From Actinostola sp. cb2023 (Eukaryota; Cnidaria; Anthozoa; Actiniaria; Actinostolidae), in contig JAUJYZ010001118.1 of NCBI GenBank assembly GCA_033675265.1, positions 553,501 through 617,500 on the forward strand: a DNA stretch of 64,000 bases, in the 5' to 3' direction. Within the stretch, counting starts at the first letter, position 1. The number at the start of each line of letters is the position of its first letter. Shown in pieces: positions 13,001 to 23,200 of this stretch. The translations under genes were made by a program, and so were the position numbers. The notes beneath the pieces were generated by a model, which was not told the origin of the DNA, did no database searches, and worked only from the letters and a program-made list of their open reading frames with translations.

Positions 13001-15799
13001 ATGGAAGGTTTTTCAATTTTATACTTTTGTCAGTCAAGATCTCCTTCCTTTCTCACCCACAAAAATGATTTTGTTTTTGTTGTCGTTTAGGATCACAATT
13101 TGAGCAAACTCCCATAACAAATCCACTGTTGACATTGGTAGAGTCATGCAGCTATCTTACTGAGTTTGAATTGATTGGACAACGTTATCATTATGATCTT
13201 ATGTTCAGAAAAGAGAGCCCAAACAATGAAACCAGGTGAGTGTTTTATATATTAATATTTGATGCCATTTACTGACTCTAAAATTGAGACCAAAAACTTC
13301 TGCCTGGCTTCAAGCTAAACTGACATCTTACCCCCACTTACTGGCACCTTACCAGCCACTTACTGACACCTTACCCACCACTTACTGATACCTTATCTAC
13401 CACTTACTGGCACCTTACCAGCCACTTACTGACACCTTACCAACCACTAACCACTAACTGACACCTTATCTACCACTTACTGGCACCTTACCAGCCACTT
13501 ACTGAGACCTTACCAACCACTTACTGACACCTTACCAACCACTTACTGACACCTTACCAGCACTTACTGGCACCTTACCAGCCACTTACCGACACCTTAC
13601 CAGCACTTACTGACACCTTACCAGCCACTTACTGACACCTTACCAACTACTGACTGACACTTTACCAACCACTTACTGACACTTTACCAACCACTTACCG
13701 ACACCTTACCAGCACTTACTGGCACCTTACCAACCACTTACTGACACCTTACCAGCCACTTCCTGACACATACATGTACATCAAAATTTAATCTGTGTGT
13801 TTGTAAACTGTTGTTTCTTTGTAGACATGTAATTCCTATATCATCAGAGCAGCTAGCATCCATTTCACAGTGGAGTCATCTACAGAAACTGACCCTTGCA
13901 GGTAAATAATCAACTTGTTTATCCTTTGGCTATTTAGGGTGATTTATGGATCTCTGGTTGGTACTTTACACAACAATAGTTCACATCACATTAGGGAGAA
14001 TAAAGCCAAACATTTACAAATCACATTTTTGTCCATTAGGTTTTCGTGTTACTGGGAGTGGCAAATTTTTACTTCAAATTTGTCAAAATTGTACAGAGCT
14101 GAGGAGTCTGTCTTTGGCAAACTTAAAAGGCCCTATTCTAAGTCATTCAGGAAATGTGGCTTCTTTCAACACTGCTTTGACACACTGTCACAACCTCAGG
14201 GATTTCAGGTGAGTTGTAAATCTTCATCTTCAAATAACAAAGTTTTTTGGCTGAATAACTTTGTTTTCTTTTTCAAAAGGCTTGAACAGCCATACTTCAA
14301 CATAACCAAATCATTTCTAGAATCTGTACACAATGCACAACATCTAGAGAGAGTCTGTTGGAAAGTCAGAAATGGAAAACTGGCTGAAGATGAACTTGAG
14401 CCTTGGTTGGATAAGGTAAGACTAAAAACCCTGAACGTTCTTCTTCAAAACCTCATGAGCAAATGCATCCATGCTGACTTGGGTGTGTCAGCTAGCAACT
14501 GGACTCGACTCTGCCTTTTGACCATGTCTGTGTGGCCACAGGAAGTGTTGTTGTATAATCAATATTTTCTCACTCTGCTCACAGTGTACCAAGTTAATTT
14601 GTGTGCAAATATGTTGTGATGTGTCAAAGAAAGCAAGTAGAATACTGGAGAAAAACCTCATGTTAAAGTAAGTAGACCACCCTTTAAAGGCATGGTGGAA
14701 GACGTGATGGGTGACCTTGTGATCAGGATGTGTCCTTGGGTGTGATGGGTGACATTGTGATCGGGGTGTGTCCTTGGGTGTGATGGGTGACCATGTGATC
14801 GTGGTGTGTCCTTGGGTGTGATGGGTGACCTTGTGACCGTGGTGTGTCCTTGGGCATGATGGGTGACCTTGTGATCAGGGTGTGTCATTGGATGTGATGG
14901 GTGACATTGTGATCGGGGTGTGTCCTTGGGTGTGATGGGTGACCTTGTGATCAGGGTGTGATGGGTGACCTTGTGATCGGGGTGTGTCCTTGAGTGTGAT
15001 GGGTGACCTTGTGATCGGGGTGTGTCCTTGGGTGTGATGGGTGACCTTGTGATCGGGGTGTGTCCTTGGGTGTGATGGGTGACCTTGTGATCGGGGTGTG
15101 TGGGATGGGTGACCTTGTGATCGTGGTGTGTCCTTGGGTGTGATGGGTGACCTTGTGATCGGGGTGTGTCCTTGGGTGTGATGGGTGACCTTGTGATCAC
15201 GGTGTGTCCTTAGACACTATACTTTGTAATTAGTGCGCCAAACTGGAAACCAGTATTTTAATAACAGCTATGATCATCATCGTTACTATGGTGATCACAT
15301 ATGGGAGAGGGTCACTTGCACAGGGCAACTGAGACAAAAATTGATTTATGAAATTGATTGTTACTTTTGGTTGCCTACACAAGGCTGTTTCACATGTATG
15401 AAACTGTTTTCTGGTCTTCTCAAAATCAGAATATATAAACAGACACCATGCTTGTGCATACTGACACCTCTTGTAGAAGCAAAGAAGAGCCTGGGAATGA
15501 GGTTACGTACACGGACGCAACACCTTGTGCGCAGAGACACCAGTTGTGCGCGAAGTCACCTCCTGTACTTTTTATCATTTCCTCTCAGTTACACTATTAT
15601 AATCTCAACATTTCTAATCATTGACAGATACCGCTGCATACGCCCAGCATTAGTCGTTGGTGTGTACCAATACTACAATCTGCAAAACGACCCGTTTAGA
15701 GAGTTTGCCGTGCACAGTGACTTTAATGTTCCTTTAATTCATTACCACGAACATATGTCATTTTCGTCACGAGTTGGGAAAACATGGACTACAAAATGA
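10001..15799 (+). CDS. FBXL18: F-box and leucine-rich repeat protein, FBXL18-like
   Basis: Nine coding exons join in phase: 10001-10128, 10951-11768, 12783-12978, 13091-13235, 13825-13901, 14040-14208, 14280-14415, 14585-14667 and 15628-15799, giving about 640 residues. Exon 1 is the F-box (IATEILVQIFDFL near residue 5). The rest is leucine-rich repeats, with FBXL18-like blocks LDLQGCYWL, FELIG, VTGSG, LRSLSLANL and RLEQPYF, and a C-terminal block (RPALVVGVYQYYN) like the FBXL18 end. Family role: substrate receptor of an SCF ubiquitin ligase, the F-box binding SKP1 and the repeats binding the target. One break: exon 2 hits a stop at 11741, but moving by one base at about 11729 restores ETINLQSC and the right phase into exon 3. 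That is either one surplus or two missing bases, so a real lesion or an assembly error. A 22-codon upstream ORF begins at 9898. It is somewhat shorter than vertebrate FBXL18. Confidence 0.9.
10618..10845. mobile_element. Foldback element in FBXL18 intron 1
   Basis: The core AACTTCCCGTACGGCC occurs forward near 10630, inverted near 10710 (CCGTACGGGAAGTTATGG) and forward again near 10803. This makes a set of direct and inverted copies of about 20 bp. It lies wholly within intron 1 (10129-10950). Confidence 0.6.
11938..12031. mobile_element. Small inverted-repeat element in FBXL18 intron 2
   Basis: AGTCCAGTATCCTGG at the left is complemented by TAGGATACTGGACT at the right, leaving about 60 bp between the arms. 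It lies in intron 2 (11769-12782), which carries three such elements in a row. Confidence 0.6.
12234..12309. repeat. Hairpin in FBXL18 intron 2
   Basis: GCAAAATATTGTGATTT and AAATCACAATATTTTGC are inverted copies extended by TGTCAGTG/CACTGACA. The stem is about 25 bp and is separated by about 27 bases. Confidence 0.75.
12325..12667. mobile_element. Long foldback element in FBXL18 intron 2
   Basis: The two halves are near-complementary over about 160 bp each: AATGAGGGTTTATCA at the left against TGATAAACCCTCATT at the right, and AAGATCGCTTCACAAATTGC against GCAATTTGTGAAGCGATCTT. Only a short spacer separates them. It is a foldback MITE of about 340 bp without coding capacity. The transcript of this intron should form a very long hairpin. 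Confidence 0.85.
13321..13768 (+). repeat. Minisatellite, about 22-bp unit, FBXL18 intron 4
   Basis: About 20 variants of CACTTACTGACACCTTACCA(RC) fill most of intron 4 (13236-13824). Variants differ at single positions (GACACC/GGCACC, ACCAAC/ACCAGC). No coding role. Confidence 0.95.
14696..15213 (+). repeat. Minisatellite, 38-bp unit, FBXL18 intron 8
   Basis: About 14 copies of a 38-bp unit beginning GGGTGACCTTGTGATCGGGG, some shortened, occupy intron 8 (14668-15627). The minus strand is open through the array (14658-15200) only because the repeat lacks stops. I do not regard that as a gene. Confidence 0.95.
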
Positions 15800-15842
15800 A
15801 CAGCCAATGATATGGAAATACGTGAAATATATCATTATTATT

Positions 15843-15962
15843 ATAATATACATGAAAAAAATACTCGATTCTGATTGGCTTAGAGCAGTGCAGTTGAAAA
15901 ATTCTTTTTTTTCATGAATATTATTAATTGGTAATCATACGATTTCTCGTTCAATTTGGAAC
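15843..15962 (+). repeat. Dispersed repeat family, copy B (truncated)
   Basis: It shares GATTGGCTTAGAGCAGTGCA, TTCATGAATATTA and ATTGGTAATCATACGATTTC with copy A at 2861. It stops at AATTTGGAAC, directly against the long palindrome starting at 15966, suggesting that the palindromic element replaced or interrupted its right part. Confidence 0.7.
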
Positions 15963-15965
15963 TAG

Positions 15966-16053
15966 ACGCTCATTGAGCATTCTCGTTCCCAGAGCTCCTC
16001 GGTTTCCGGACCGAAACCGAGGAGCTCTGGGAACGAGAATGCTCATTGAGCGT
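15966..16053. repeat. Near-perfect 88-bp palindrome
   Basis: Arms of 41 bases (left arm from ACGCTCATTGAGCATTCTCG, right arm ending CATTGAGCGT) are fully complementary by eye around the 6-base centre CGGACC. There is no coding content. It could be the fused ends of a foldback transposon. Confidence 0.9.
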
Positions 16054-16425
16054 TTACTCGGCGTGTAGGATGATCAGCTGGAACTCCGGGCAATCTCTAG
16101 CCCACAGGCTTACCATCCGATGTTTTTGTCTAAACCGATGTTTTGGGCTTTTGTACGCTCATAGTTCGATTTTCGCTTCAGGAATGGTTTTAAGAATATC
16201 GAACTCCTAATTATACTCAAGAAATAAAGATTAGTAGTTTTTGGAGTGCTGTGAGGTGTATAATTTAGGATAAGAGGTCTATTTAGTGTGTTTTGGGATC
16301 GATATATTTCGAGTGCTCACTCCTGTCCCGTAATCGATCACCAAGACTTTGGTTTCAGCCGAAAATAAAATACTTTCTCGATTCGCTCGATCAAGAGCTT
16401 TTTGATATGTTTTTCGAATGACATT

Positions 16426-18300
16426 TGAAGGGTTGCCCATGAAAATGGCCTAATTAGTGACTATTTGGATGATTTTTTTAATGTTTTGCAATTGCTTCAA
16501 AAATAGAACTACTGGCTTCTAAGTACCCATACAAACATTATTTGGTATTTTTAGATCGGTTACACTCGAATTGCGGACACTACAGTATTTATAATTTCGG
16601 CTTGAATTTTAAAGTGATAGTTCAGGACAGTATGCAAATTAGGATACTTTTACGGCCCATGACTTATTGCCAAGACAACAAACACCTTGTAACATAATGA
16701 GCCTTTGAACATGTTTGCCCTCCCCCTCCCCTCCCCCTTCTCAATGTTGAAGTCCTTCAGTAGTGAGGTACATATGTTGAAAAACTCATATTTTTTTAAT
16801 ATGAACTATACGCTTACAAATCCCCTCCCCCCTCTCCAATGTTGAAGAAGCATCATTGCCCATGAAGGAGTGCACCTGGTGGTCAACATTATATGGGGGA
16901 GGGGAGGGGAGGGGAGTGTACAGGTGGATAATCTCGATCTAAGCTCTTCATCTAGTGTAATAATCGCTCTCAACATCACCAAATCATGTTTGTATAGGTA
17001 TCTACTTTGTACTAACCTGAGTTTCAGGCTCAAAGGGAAAGGAAAAGGAAGGAGGAGGGGAAAGGAAAAGGAAGGGGAAAAGGTGAGCCTGACACCAATG
17101 CTATACAGAACCTGTTCCGCCCCTTATGACCTTCGTGAAGTTCCCCCACAATATTAGCCAATCACAATTTCTTCCGGTTTGAAAATTGACGTGTCACAAC
17201 TGTCAAAACTTGATGAATACAAGATATGTACAGCTTGATCACGTATCCCTACACTGTACTGGATTTCGATCGAAAACAAAACTACTTGAAATAGAGAATA
17301 ATGCCACATTCCTTTTACCTTACAGCAGTTCAGGTTGAGCGTTTAACGGCGACGTTTGTCGCGATCGTTGTGACAGTTTGAAGTACGTTGTCAAGTGAAA
17401 GACTAGGTGACGGGGACGATGTTTGTCTCAGAAAGAAACGTTGAAGGCGAAAAGTTATTTTTTTCAAATGTGGAGACTAAATAGCAAAGGAAGATCGTAT
17501 CTGGAAATCCCTTGTCGTCCGATTTGAGAGTCGGTATCATTGACAAGATTGTGTTGTTTAGTTTTTCTCAAGAGATAAACATCTTTCGGCTAATTAGCTT
17601 TGAATAGATTTTATGCAAAACAACCAATGTTTTTCGTATTGCATTTACAGCCGGAAAAAACACATTTTTTGTAATAATTTTGGCCGTTAGGACGTCCGTT
17701 AGTTCAACGATCGCGACAAACGTCGCCGTTAAACGCTCAACCTGAATCTGCTGTATATTTGAGATCCCGTAAACTGTAAGGAACCGCATTCTTTATAGTG
17801 TACATGTCAGTCTAGTTTCCCAACGGTCGCGTATAAATTCTATCAGGGGACGCGAACATGAGATTGTGAATTCAGTAGTACTTCTAAAGTCCGTGCTTAA
17901 AGCTCCCTCACATTCGACTTTAGAAACATTGTATCTCTTCTTCGATGAGAGAAATAAAATATATAAAAACTTCAAGCTAATTTGAAAATTCAAGATCGCT
18001 GCAACGGATCAACGGATCAGATTTGCAACGTTGACTTCCGGTTATTACATTTCATTGTTCTTCGTCCAATCAGCATTTCGCCCAAAATACGGGCGAACAA
18101 CACAACTTCTGTGTAGGATTGGTGTTCTCCCACCTTTCCCCTTACGCCCGCCCCAGTCCTCCTCTCCCCCTCGTATCCCCTTTGGGCCTGAAACTCAGGT
18201 TACATTGTACAAGCCAGTAGGTGTGTTTTTGAAGCAATTGCAAAACATTTTAAAAATCATCAAAATAGTCACTTAGGCCGTTTTCATGGGCAACCCTTCA
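16426..18300. mobile_element. 1.9-kb element with about 75-bp terminal inverted repeats
   Basis: The left end TGAAGGGTTGCCCATGAAAA and the right end TTTTCATGGGCAACCCTTCA are inverted copies. The match continues for about 75 bp (GCAATTGCTTCAAAAA inside, TTTTTGAAGCAATTGC at 18226-18241), with a few mismatches and small gaps. Purine-rich and pyrimidine-rich subterminal tracts (about 16895-17085 and 18130-18180) are also partly complementary. I see no transposase frame, so it is likely a non-autonomous DNA transposon. A second MITE is nested within it. Confidence 0.75.
17323..17753. mobile_element. Nested MITE, CAGCAG...CTGCTG ends, TA flanks
   Basis: The ends CAGCAGTTCAGGTTGAGCGT and ACGCTCAACCTGAATCTGCTG are inverted copies. 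Complementarity extends through TTTAACGGCGACGTTTGTCG to about 50 bp. The element is flanked on both sides by the dinucleotide TA (17321-17322 and 17754-17755), as expected of a Tc1/mariner-type target duplication. It is 431 bp, without a transposase, and sits inside the larger element 16426-18300. Confidence 0.75.
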
Positions 18301-18389
18301 TTTGTTCTCTCGCTCTTCCTGAGCTTCCTGTGGCCGGGATGGACTGGACACTTCTAACACTAAAACTCGGCGTCTGCCACAGGCAGTCC

Positions 18390-18715
18390 ACGCCGAGTAA
18401 TAATTTGCACTCGTGTGTTTTTCAAAGAGCTCAAATACGGGCTCGTGCAATTTTGATACTCTTTGAAAAACGGAAAACACTAGATAGCAATGACCTGAAC
18501 CAGGTCAAGATTTGAATAACAATAGATGCCTCGTTCTACAGAGACATGTCCTTTGTAGAACGAGGCACATCTAACAATAGTTCCTATTGTTGTACAATAG
18601 TTCCTATTGTTATTCAAATCTTGACCTGGTTCAGGTAATTGCTATCTAGTGTTTTCCTTGAAAAACACACTCGTGCAAATTATTTCCAAATTGAACTCGA
18701 AACCGTATGATTTTA
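18390..18715. mobile_element. Dispersed repeat family, copy C, foldback form
   Basis: Outer segments TTTGCACTCGTGTGTTTTTC (left) and GAAAAACACACTCGTGCAAA (right) are inverted copies of the end seen in copy A. Inside, CACTAGATAGCAATGACCTG and its complement near 18625-18650, and TGCCTCGTTCTACA/TGTAGAACGAGGCA, form further inverted pairs. The whole stretch from about 18474 to 18655 can fold on itself. Confidence 0.75.
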
Positions 18716-19490
18716 CCGGCCGCGTTTAAAAAAATGGTAAACTGACAGATGAATGAATGAATGGCTGGGAATGAATGGCTGGGAATGAATTCTTAAATGT
18801 GATATGGTGAGTTCAGTGAACTTTTGCTTGATAGAAAACAGCACTGTTGTGTTTTCTATTACCATTCTACATGAAAACAAATAAAAAAACAGATGTTTTA
18901 TAACCGTCTTCACACGGTAGAGGTCAAGTTCATTGTCCAGATATAACCTTGAATTGGTTTGGTAATTCATCTTCAAAACCGGTTTTTAAACACTCAAAAC
19001 CTGTTTACCAGCTATTATATAATGAGCATGTGCCTAGTTTTTGTAAACAACGAATGAAAACAGTTTCAAGTTATTCTTTTTGTGTTGGATATATCATCGT
19101 GAAGCACTTTAAGTGTTTAAAATAGAGGAAAATTATAATTTGTATTTAGGGTCAAATTATTTTTGAAGAAAACGACATTTTTTCCAACAATTTTACGCTC
19201 TATGTAGAACACATCCATAGTGAGTTGAATTTTTTTACTCTCCCAAGCGCTGAATACGCAAACATTATTATTTCCTACCTGTTCCTCAGCCCCTAAAGGC
19301 AAAATAAGTAAATAATTTCCTGGAGGACTAAAAAATACATAAATAAATAAAATATTTTTTATGATTCATTTTTGGGATCCCTCCTTTATTTTCTCTTGAA
19401 TATTCTTGCACCTGCACTGCTCACAGGCTTTGCTCATTTGATGGTCCTTTACACTTGTCGCTTACATGTCAAACAAGTTTATTCATCCAC

Positions 19491-19805
19491 TAAAGGTGCG
19501 GTAATACGAGCAACAAAATCGTGCAACTTGTTGCGCAACATTTTCAGATTGTTGCGTTGCAAGTTGCAGAGCAATGTTTCTCGTATTACCATCGTTCGTG
19601 CAACTTGTGCAACAAATTAAATTTTCGGTCATTTGTTGCAAGTTGCAAAACTTTGTTGCATGAAGTAGAAAGAGCTTCTACTTTGCGCAACAAAGTTTTG
19701 CAACCTGCAACACGAAAATGTGTTGCGCGACAAGTTGCGCACATTGCTCTGCAACTTGCAACGCGACAAGTTGCGCGATTTTGTTGCCCGTATTACTGCA
19801 CCTTA
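19491..19805. mobile_element. Foldback element built of GCAACTTGTTGCG-like subrepeats
   Basis: The left end TAAAGGTGCGGTAATACGAG and the right end CGTATTACTGCACCTTA are inverted near-copies. Between them the short motif GCAACTTG(T/C)TGCG and its complement occur many times in both orientations (for example 19519-19535, 19556-19570, 19728-19780). There is no coding capacity. Confidence 0.8.
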
Positions 19806-19879
19806 AGACCCCTGTTTACATGAGAAAGATAACCCTTGCAGTAGGGACAATTCTATTGTTTTATCATCCACAAGGAATA

Positions 19880-20205
19880 CCGTATTTCCTCGATTAAGCG
19901 CCCTGGGCGCTTATTTCAAATTTTGTGGCCAAGGGGGGCGCTTAATCGGGGGGGGGGGGGGGGGGGTGGGGGGGGGGGGCGCTTAAAAAAACGTGATTTG
20001 AACTCGGAAACCCAGTAACTTCAATACGGTACTATATATAGGAACATGCCGTAACTTTGTAATAAAACGCAAGTTGTATGCCATATTCTGTAATCTCTTA
20101 CTGTACCATATTTCTTGGGGGGGGGAGGGGGCGCTTAATCGGGGGGGGGGGGGGCGTTTTTTTCAAATTTTGAGGGCAAGGGGGACGCTTAATCGAGGAA
20201 ATACG
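19880..20205. mobile_element. MITE-like element, CGTATTTCCTCGATTAAGCG ends, with poly-G tracts
   Basis: CGTATTTCCTCGATTAAGCG at the left is matched by CGCTTAATCGAGGAAATACG at the right. The interior repeats GCGCTTAATCGGGGGG several times and has long G runs (19948-19980, 20116-20155). Exact run lengths are likely unreliable in any assembly. Confidence 0.75.
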
Positions 20206-23200
20206 TTATGTGAACAATAGAGTTGACCCTAGTGCTAGGGTTATCTCTCTCTCATGTAAACAGGGCCTATATTGAGGATTACATATGTATGTCATGATGT
20301 ATACGGTATGCAATTTATTGGAGTCCCAATACTTCGTGATCAGCATAAAAGTTCATTTTGCTCATGCATGAGCATTCATTAATCAAAAAGCACAAGTGGC
20401 TGCTATGTTGATAGCCAACTCGTGAGGATCACTTAGAAATAATAACCAAGAATCGAAGCTTCTTTGACGCACGACCCATCATGTTTGCGTCACACTAGAT
20501 CAACTCAAGTAGTCACGTGGCCACAATGAGCTGTCACATACAAGTTGATCATAAATTAAAATCTTGGTCTTTTATCAGGACCAAGAATTACTTACTCTGT
20601 TTATCGGCCTTGAAATACAAGTAGCGTGCTGCGTATTCTAATCGAAAACGCTCATAGTAGTTTGGTTTGGAGCAGATTTCGTACTGCAGCGACTGCCTAA
20701 AAACGAAAATAGTGCATGATAACATCTGTTTCACTTGAGTGCTTGTTTTTGATGCAATGCAAATTTGATGTGATCAGTTTCGATATTCTCCTTACCCAAA
20801 TTGAAAAACAACTCTGTGGTTATACAAAACAGGCAAATATAAGATATATTACCATGTCAGTGCCTTGAGGAACAAGTACGATACGCATTTGCAATAAAAA
20901 CTTTTCCTAAAATAAGATGTTGCATGCAGCACTGAAATCTGCGGGAAATATTGTCATCCGACCCTGTGACCTTGGTGATTCCTGGGGATCTATGCGTTAA
21001 TTTAAAACAAAAGAATATATTAAATAGTAATTTTGAATGTATAAAAATACTGATATGAATATATGCGCCTCATATGATGCCCATAACAACTGATGAAATT
21101 GTATTTCCGGTGGGTTTTTTTCTTGGCTCAATGAAAATTAGATCCAGAACTTGTACTGTTTATTGATCTTTCATATCAGTACCAGTCGTGTTTGTATTTG
21201 CACAGTCAGTCAAGGGGTTAAATTTAGTTCAATACACAGTCGGCAAACTGCGACGAATCCAAGAACATAAGATAAAACCCATCGAGGACCTCATACATGG
21301 CTTCTGATTGATTTGCTGACCGTCACACTGAGGTTTTATTATTTATAGCTCAGTCTGGTTTGGTTTCCCCTCCCGCCACCTTTTCCTGGTTAATCTGAGC
21401 TAAAATAGAAATGTTTGTGACAGAATCTAGTTTAGAAATTAATCTCTAAGTTCCATACGGTTGCTTTCTCTCATCTTGATTTTCATTCATTTGTGGGTTT
21501 CTTCGCTCTTTGAAAGGGCAGTGACAGGAACGGGAAGAGAACCGGAAACCATGTCAGCAGTTCTCATTCCACCAACTTCAACTTGCAATTTCCAATCCTC
21601 TTTCTCAAACAACGTAGAACATTCACGCACAGCACAGCTGGATTTGTGATCTATATGAACAATCATCGCCATTTGCAGTGGAACCCGTGCGGTGAAATCA
21701 AAATAGTGACCTTGAACTTCTCTCGGTCAAACAATCCGAGCATACCAACGCAGCAATGCTGCAACGCAATGATATCGATGTACATATCATGTAGCAAATC
21801 GAAAATGATCTATTAAATGACCCGGTATCACATATGCTTACAACATGTTTGGTTTTGTCTTTCTTGGGATTATCAGTTGATTAGAAACAAAATAGATTTC
21901 CAAGCTGTGCCGGTACGGGGTAACGTAGGGTAAGAACCCTTAACCGCAGGTCTTGTGTTCATGCCTGGCCTCCATAGAAGGGGAATTCTCTGGGAAGTCT
22001 TACGTGATGTCGCACTCCTCATCCGGAAAAAGGATTGTGCTGTGATAAAGAACAATTTCCCAGTTTCTTGTCCAAATCACGGATTGCTAATTGAGATGAC
22101 GTAATAAATCGCTTCTTTCCACATTAGGGATGTGCCGTCGTGTCAGTCGAAGGCGGCATTGAGCGATCTCCTGGGGTGGCAGTGCCGACTACAAGACAAA
22201 GTGCTTTTGTTTATGATTTAAAAAATGCACGCTTTTCAACCAAAAATAAATCAACGCCTCTTTTTTTCGGTGGAATACTGTGACGTAAGAAGAGGAATGC
22301 CTTCACAAGTTCACTGTTTTGTTTGTGTCATTTCTAATCACCGCACAGGGGGGATTGCATTTGTTTAACCACTGATCTTTTAATCAGGAAATTTTCAATA
22401 CCAAATTAAGTTTTTTGTGAAAACATGAATGAGTCCCAGTTTGTCGACGCGCACTTGGTGGTCAGGTGGTCATGCTGTCTGACCGGCAACGCGTCGGCCT
22501 GCTCAAGTCACGCTCTTATTTAATTGTGGCGGAATGAACACATATTCCGCTCTGGGACACTAGCAGAGCCTGCCTAAAGTAAATTAATGTTCACAGAGAA
22601 ATCTTGCTGCCACTTTCCTGCGCTGTGTACTCGAGAGTTCTGACCAGGCAGAAATGCTATGCACAGTAACCTGTGGCCGCGTCACAGTGTGGTGTTTAGT
22701 TGGCTATCCATTCAAGAAGAGACACAACCCATCGGATCGAGCTTTCTAAGTTCTTATTAATTCTGTTTCGTTTTTCTCGGTCTAAATGAAATGCGGAGAA
22801 TCATCATAGCATGAATACTTTGAGCACGGACAAGATGCCAACGGATGCCTCGTGTTGCCGACGCACCAAGCAAGTGCACAATTGATTTTCTGTGACAAAT
22901 ATATGCGTGTTTAAAACTGGATTTATGTTAAAACTGGATTTATGTAGGCTTTATTCAGTATTGGGGTGGACCTTATACTGATCTTACTGATCTTTAATCA
23001 AAAGCATCATAATTTCCTGTCTGACCCAAGTATGCAACCTATGCAGTTCATGGGATTGATCTGTCTATCTACAGAATGAATGAAGAATGACACTCAGAGT
23101 AAAACTTTGTCAAAGGGAAACTGTTCTTCTCTGGCATCGTTTTTCCGTTTCAAAGGATTACCATGTCAATCTGCATTATCGAGTGTACTCAAGGTGGCCG

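Noticed and set aside
14658..15200. 180-codon minus-strand open frame rich in Thr, His and Pro
   Set aside because: It is the translation of the 38-bp minisatellite in FBXL18 intron 8; the frame stays open only because the unit has no stop.
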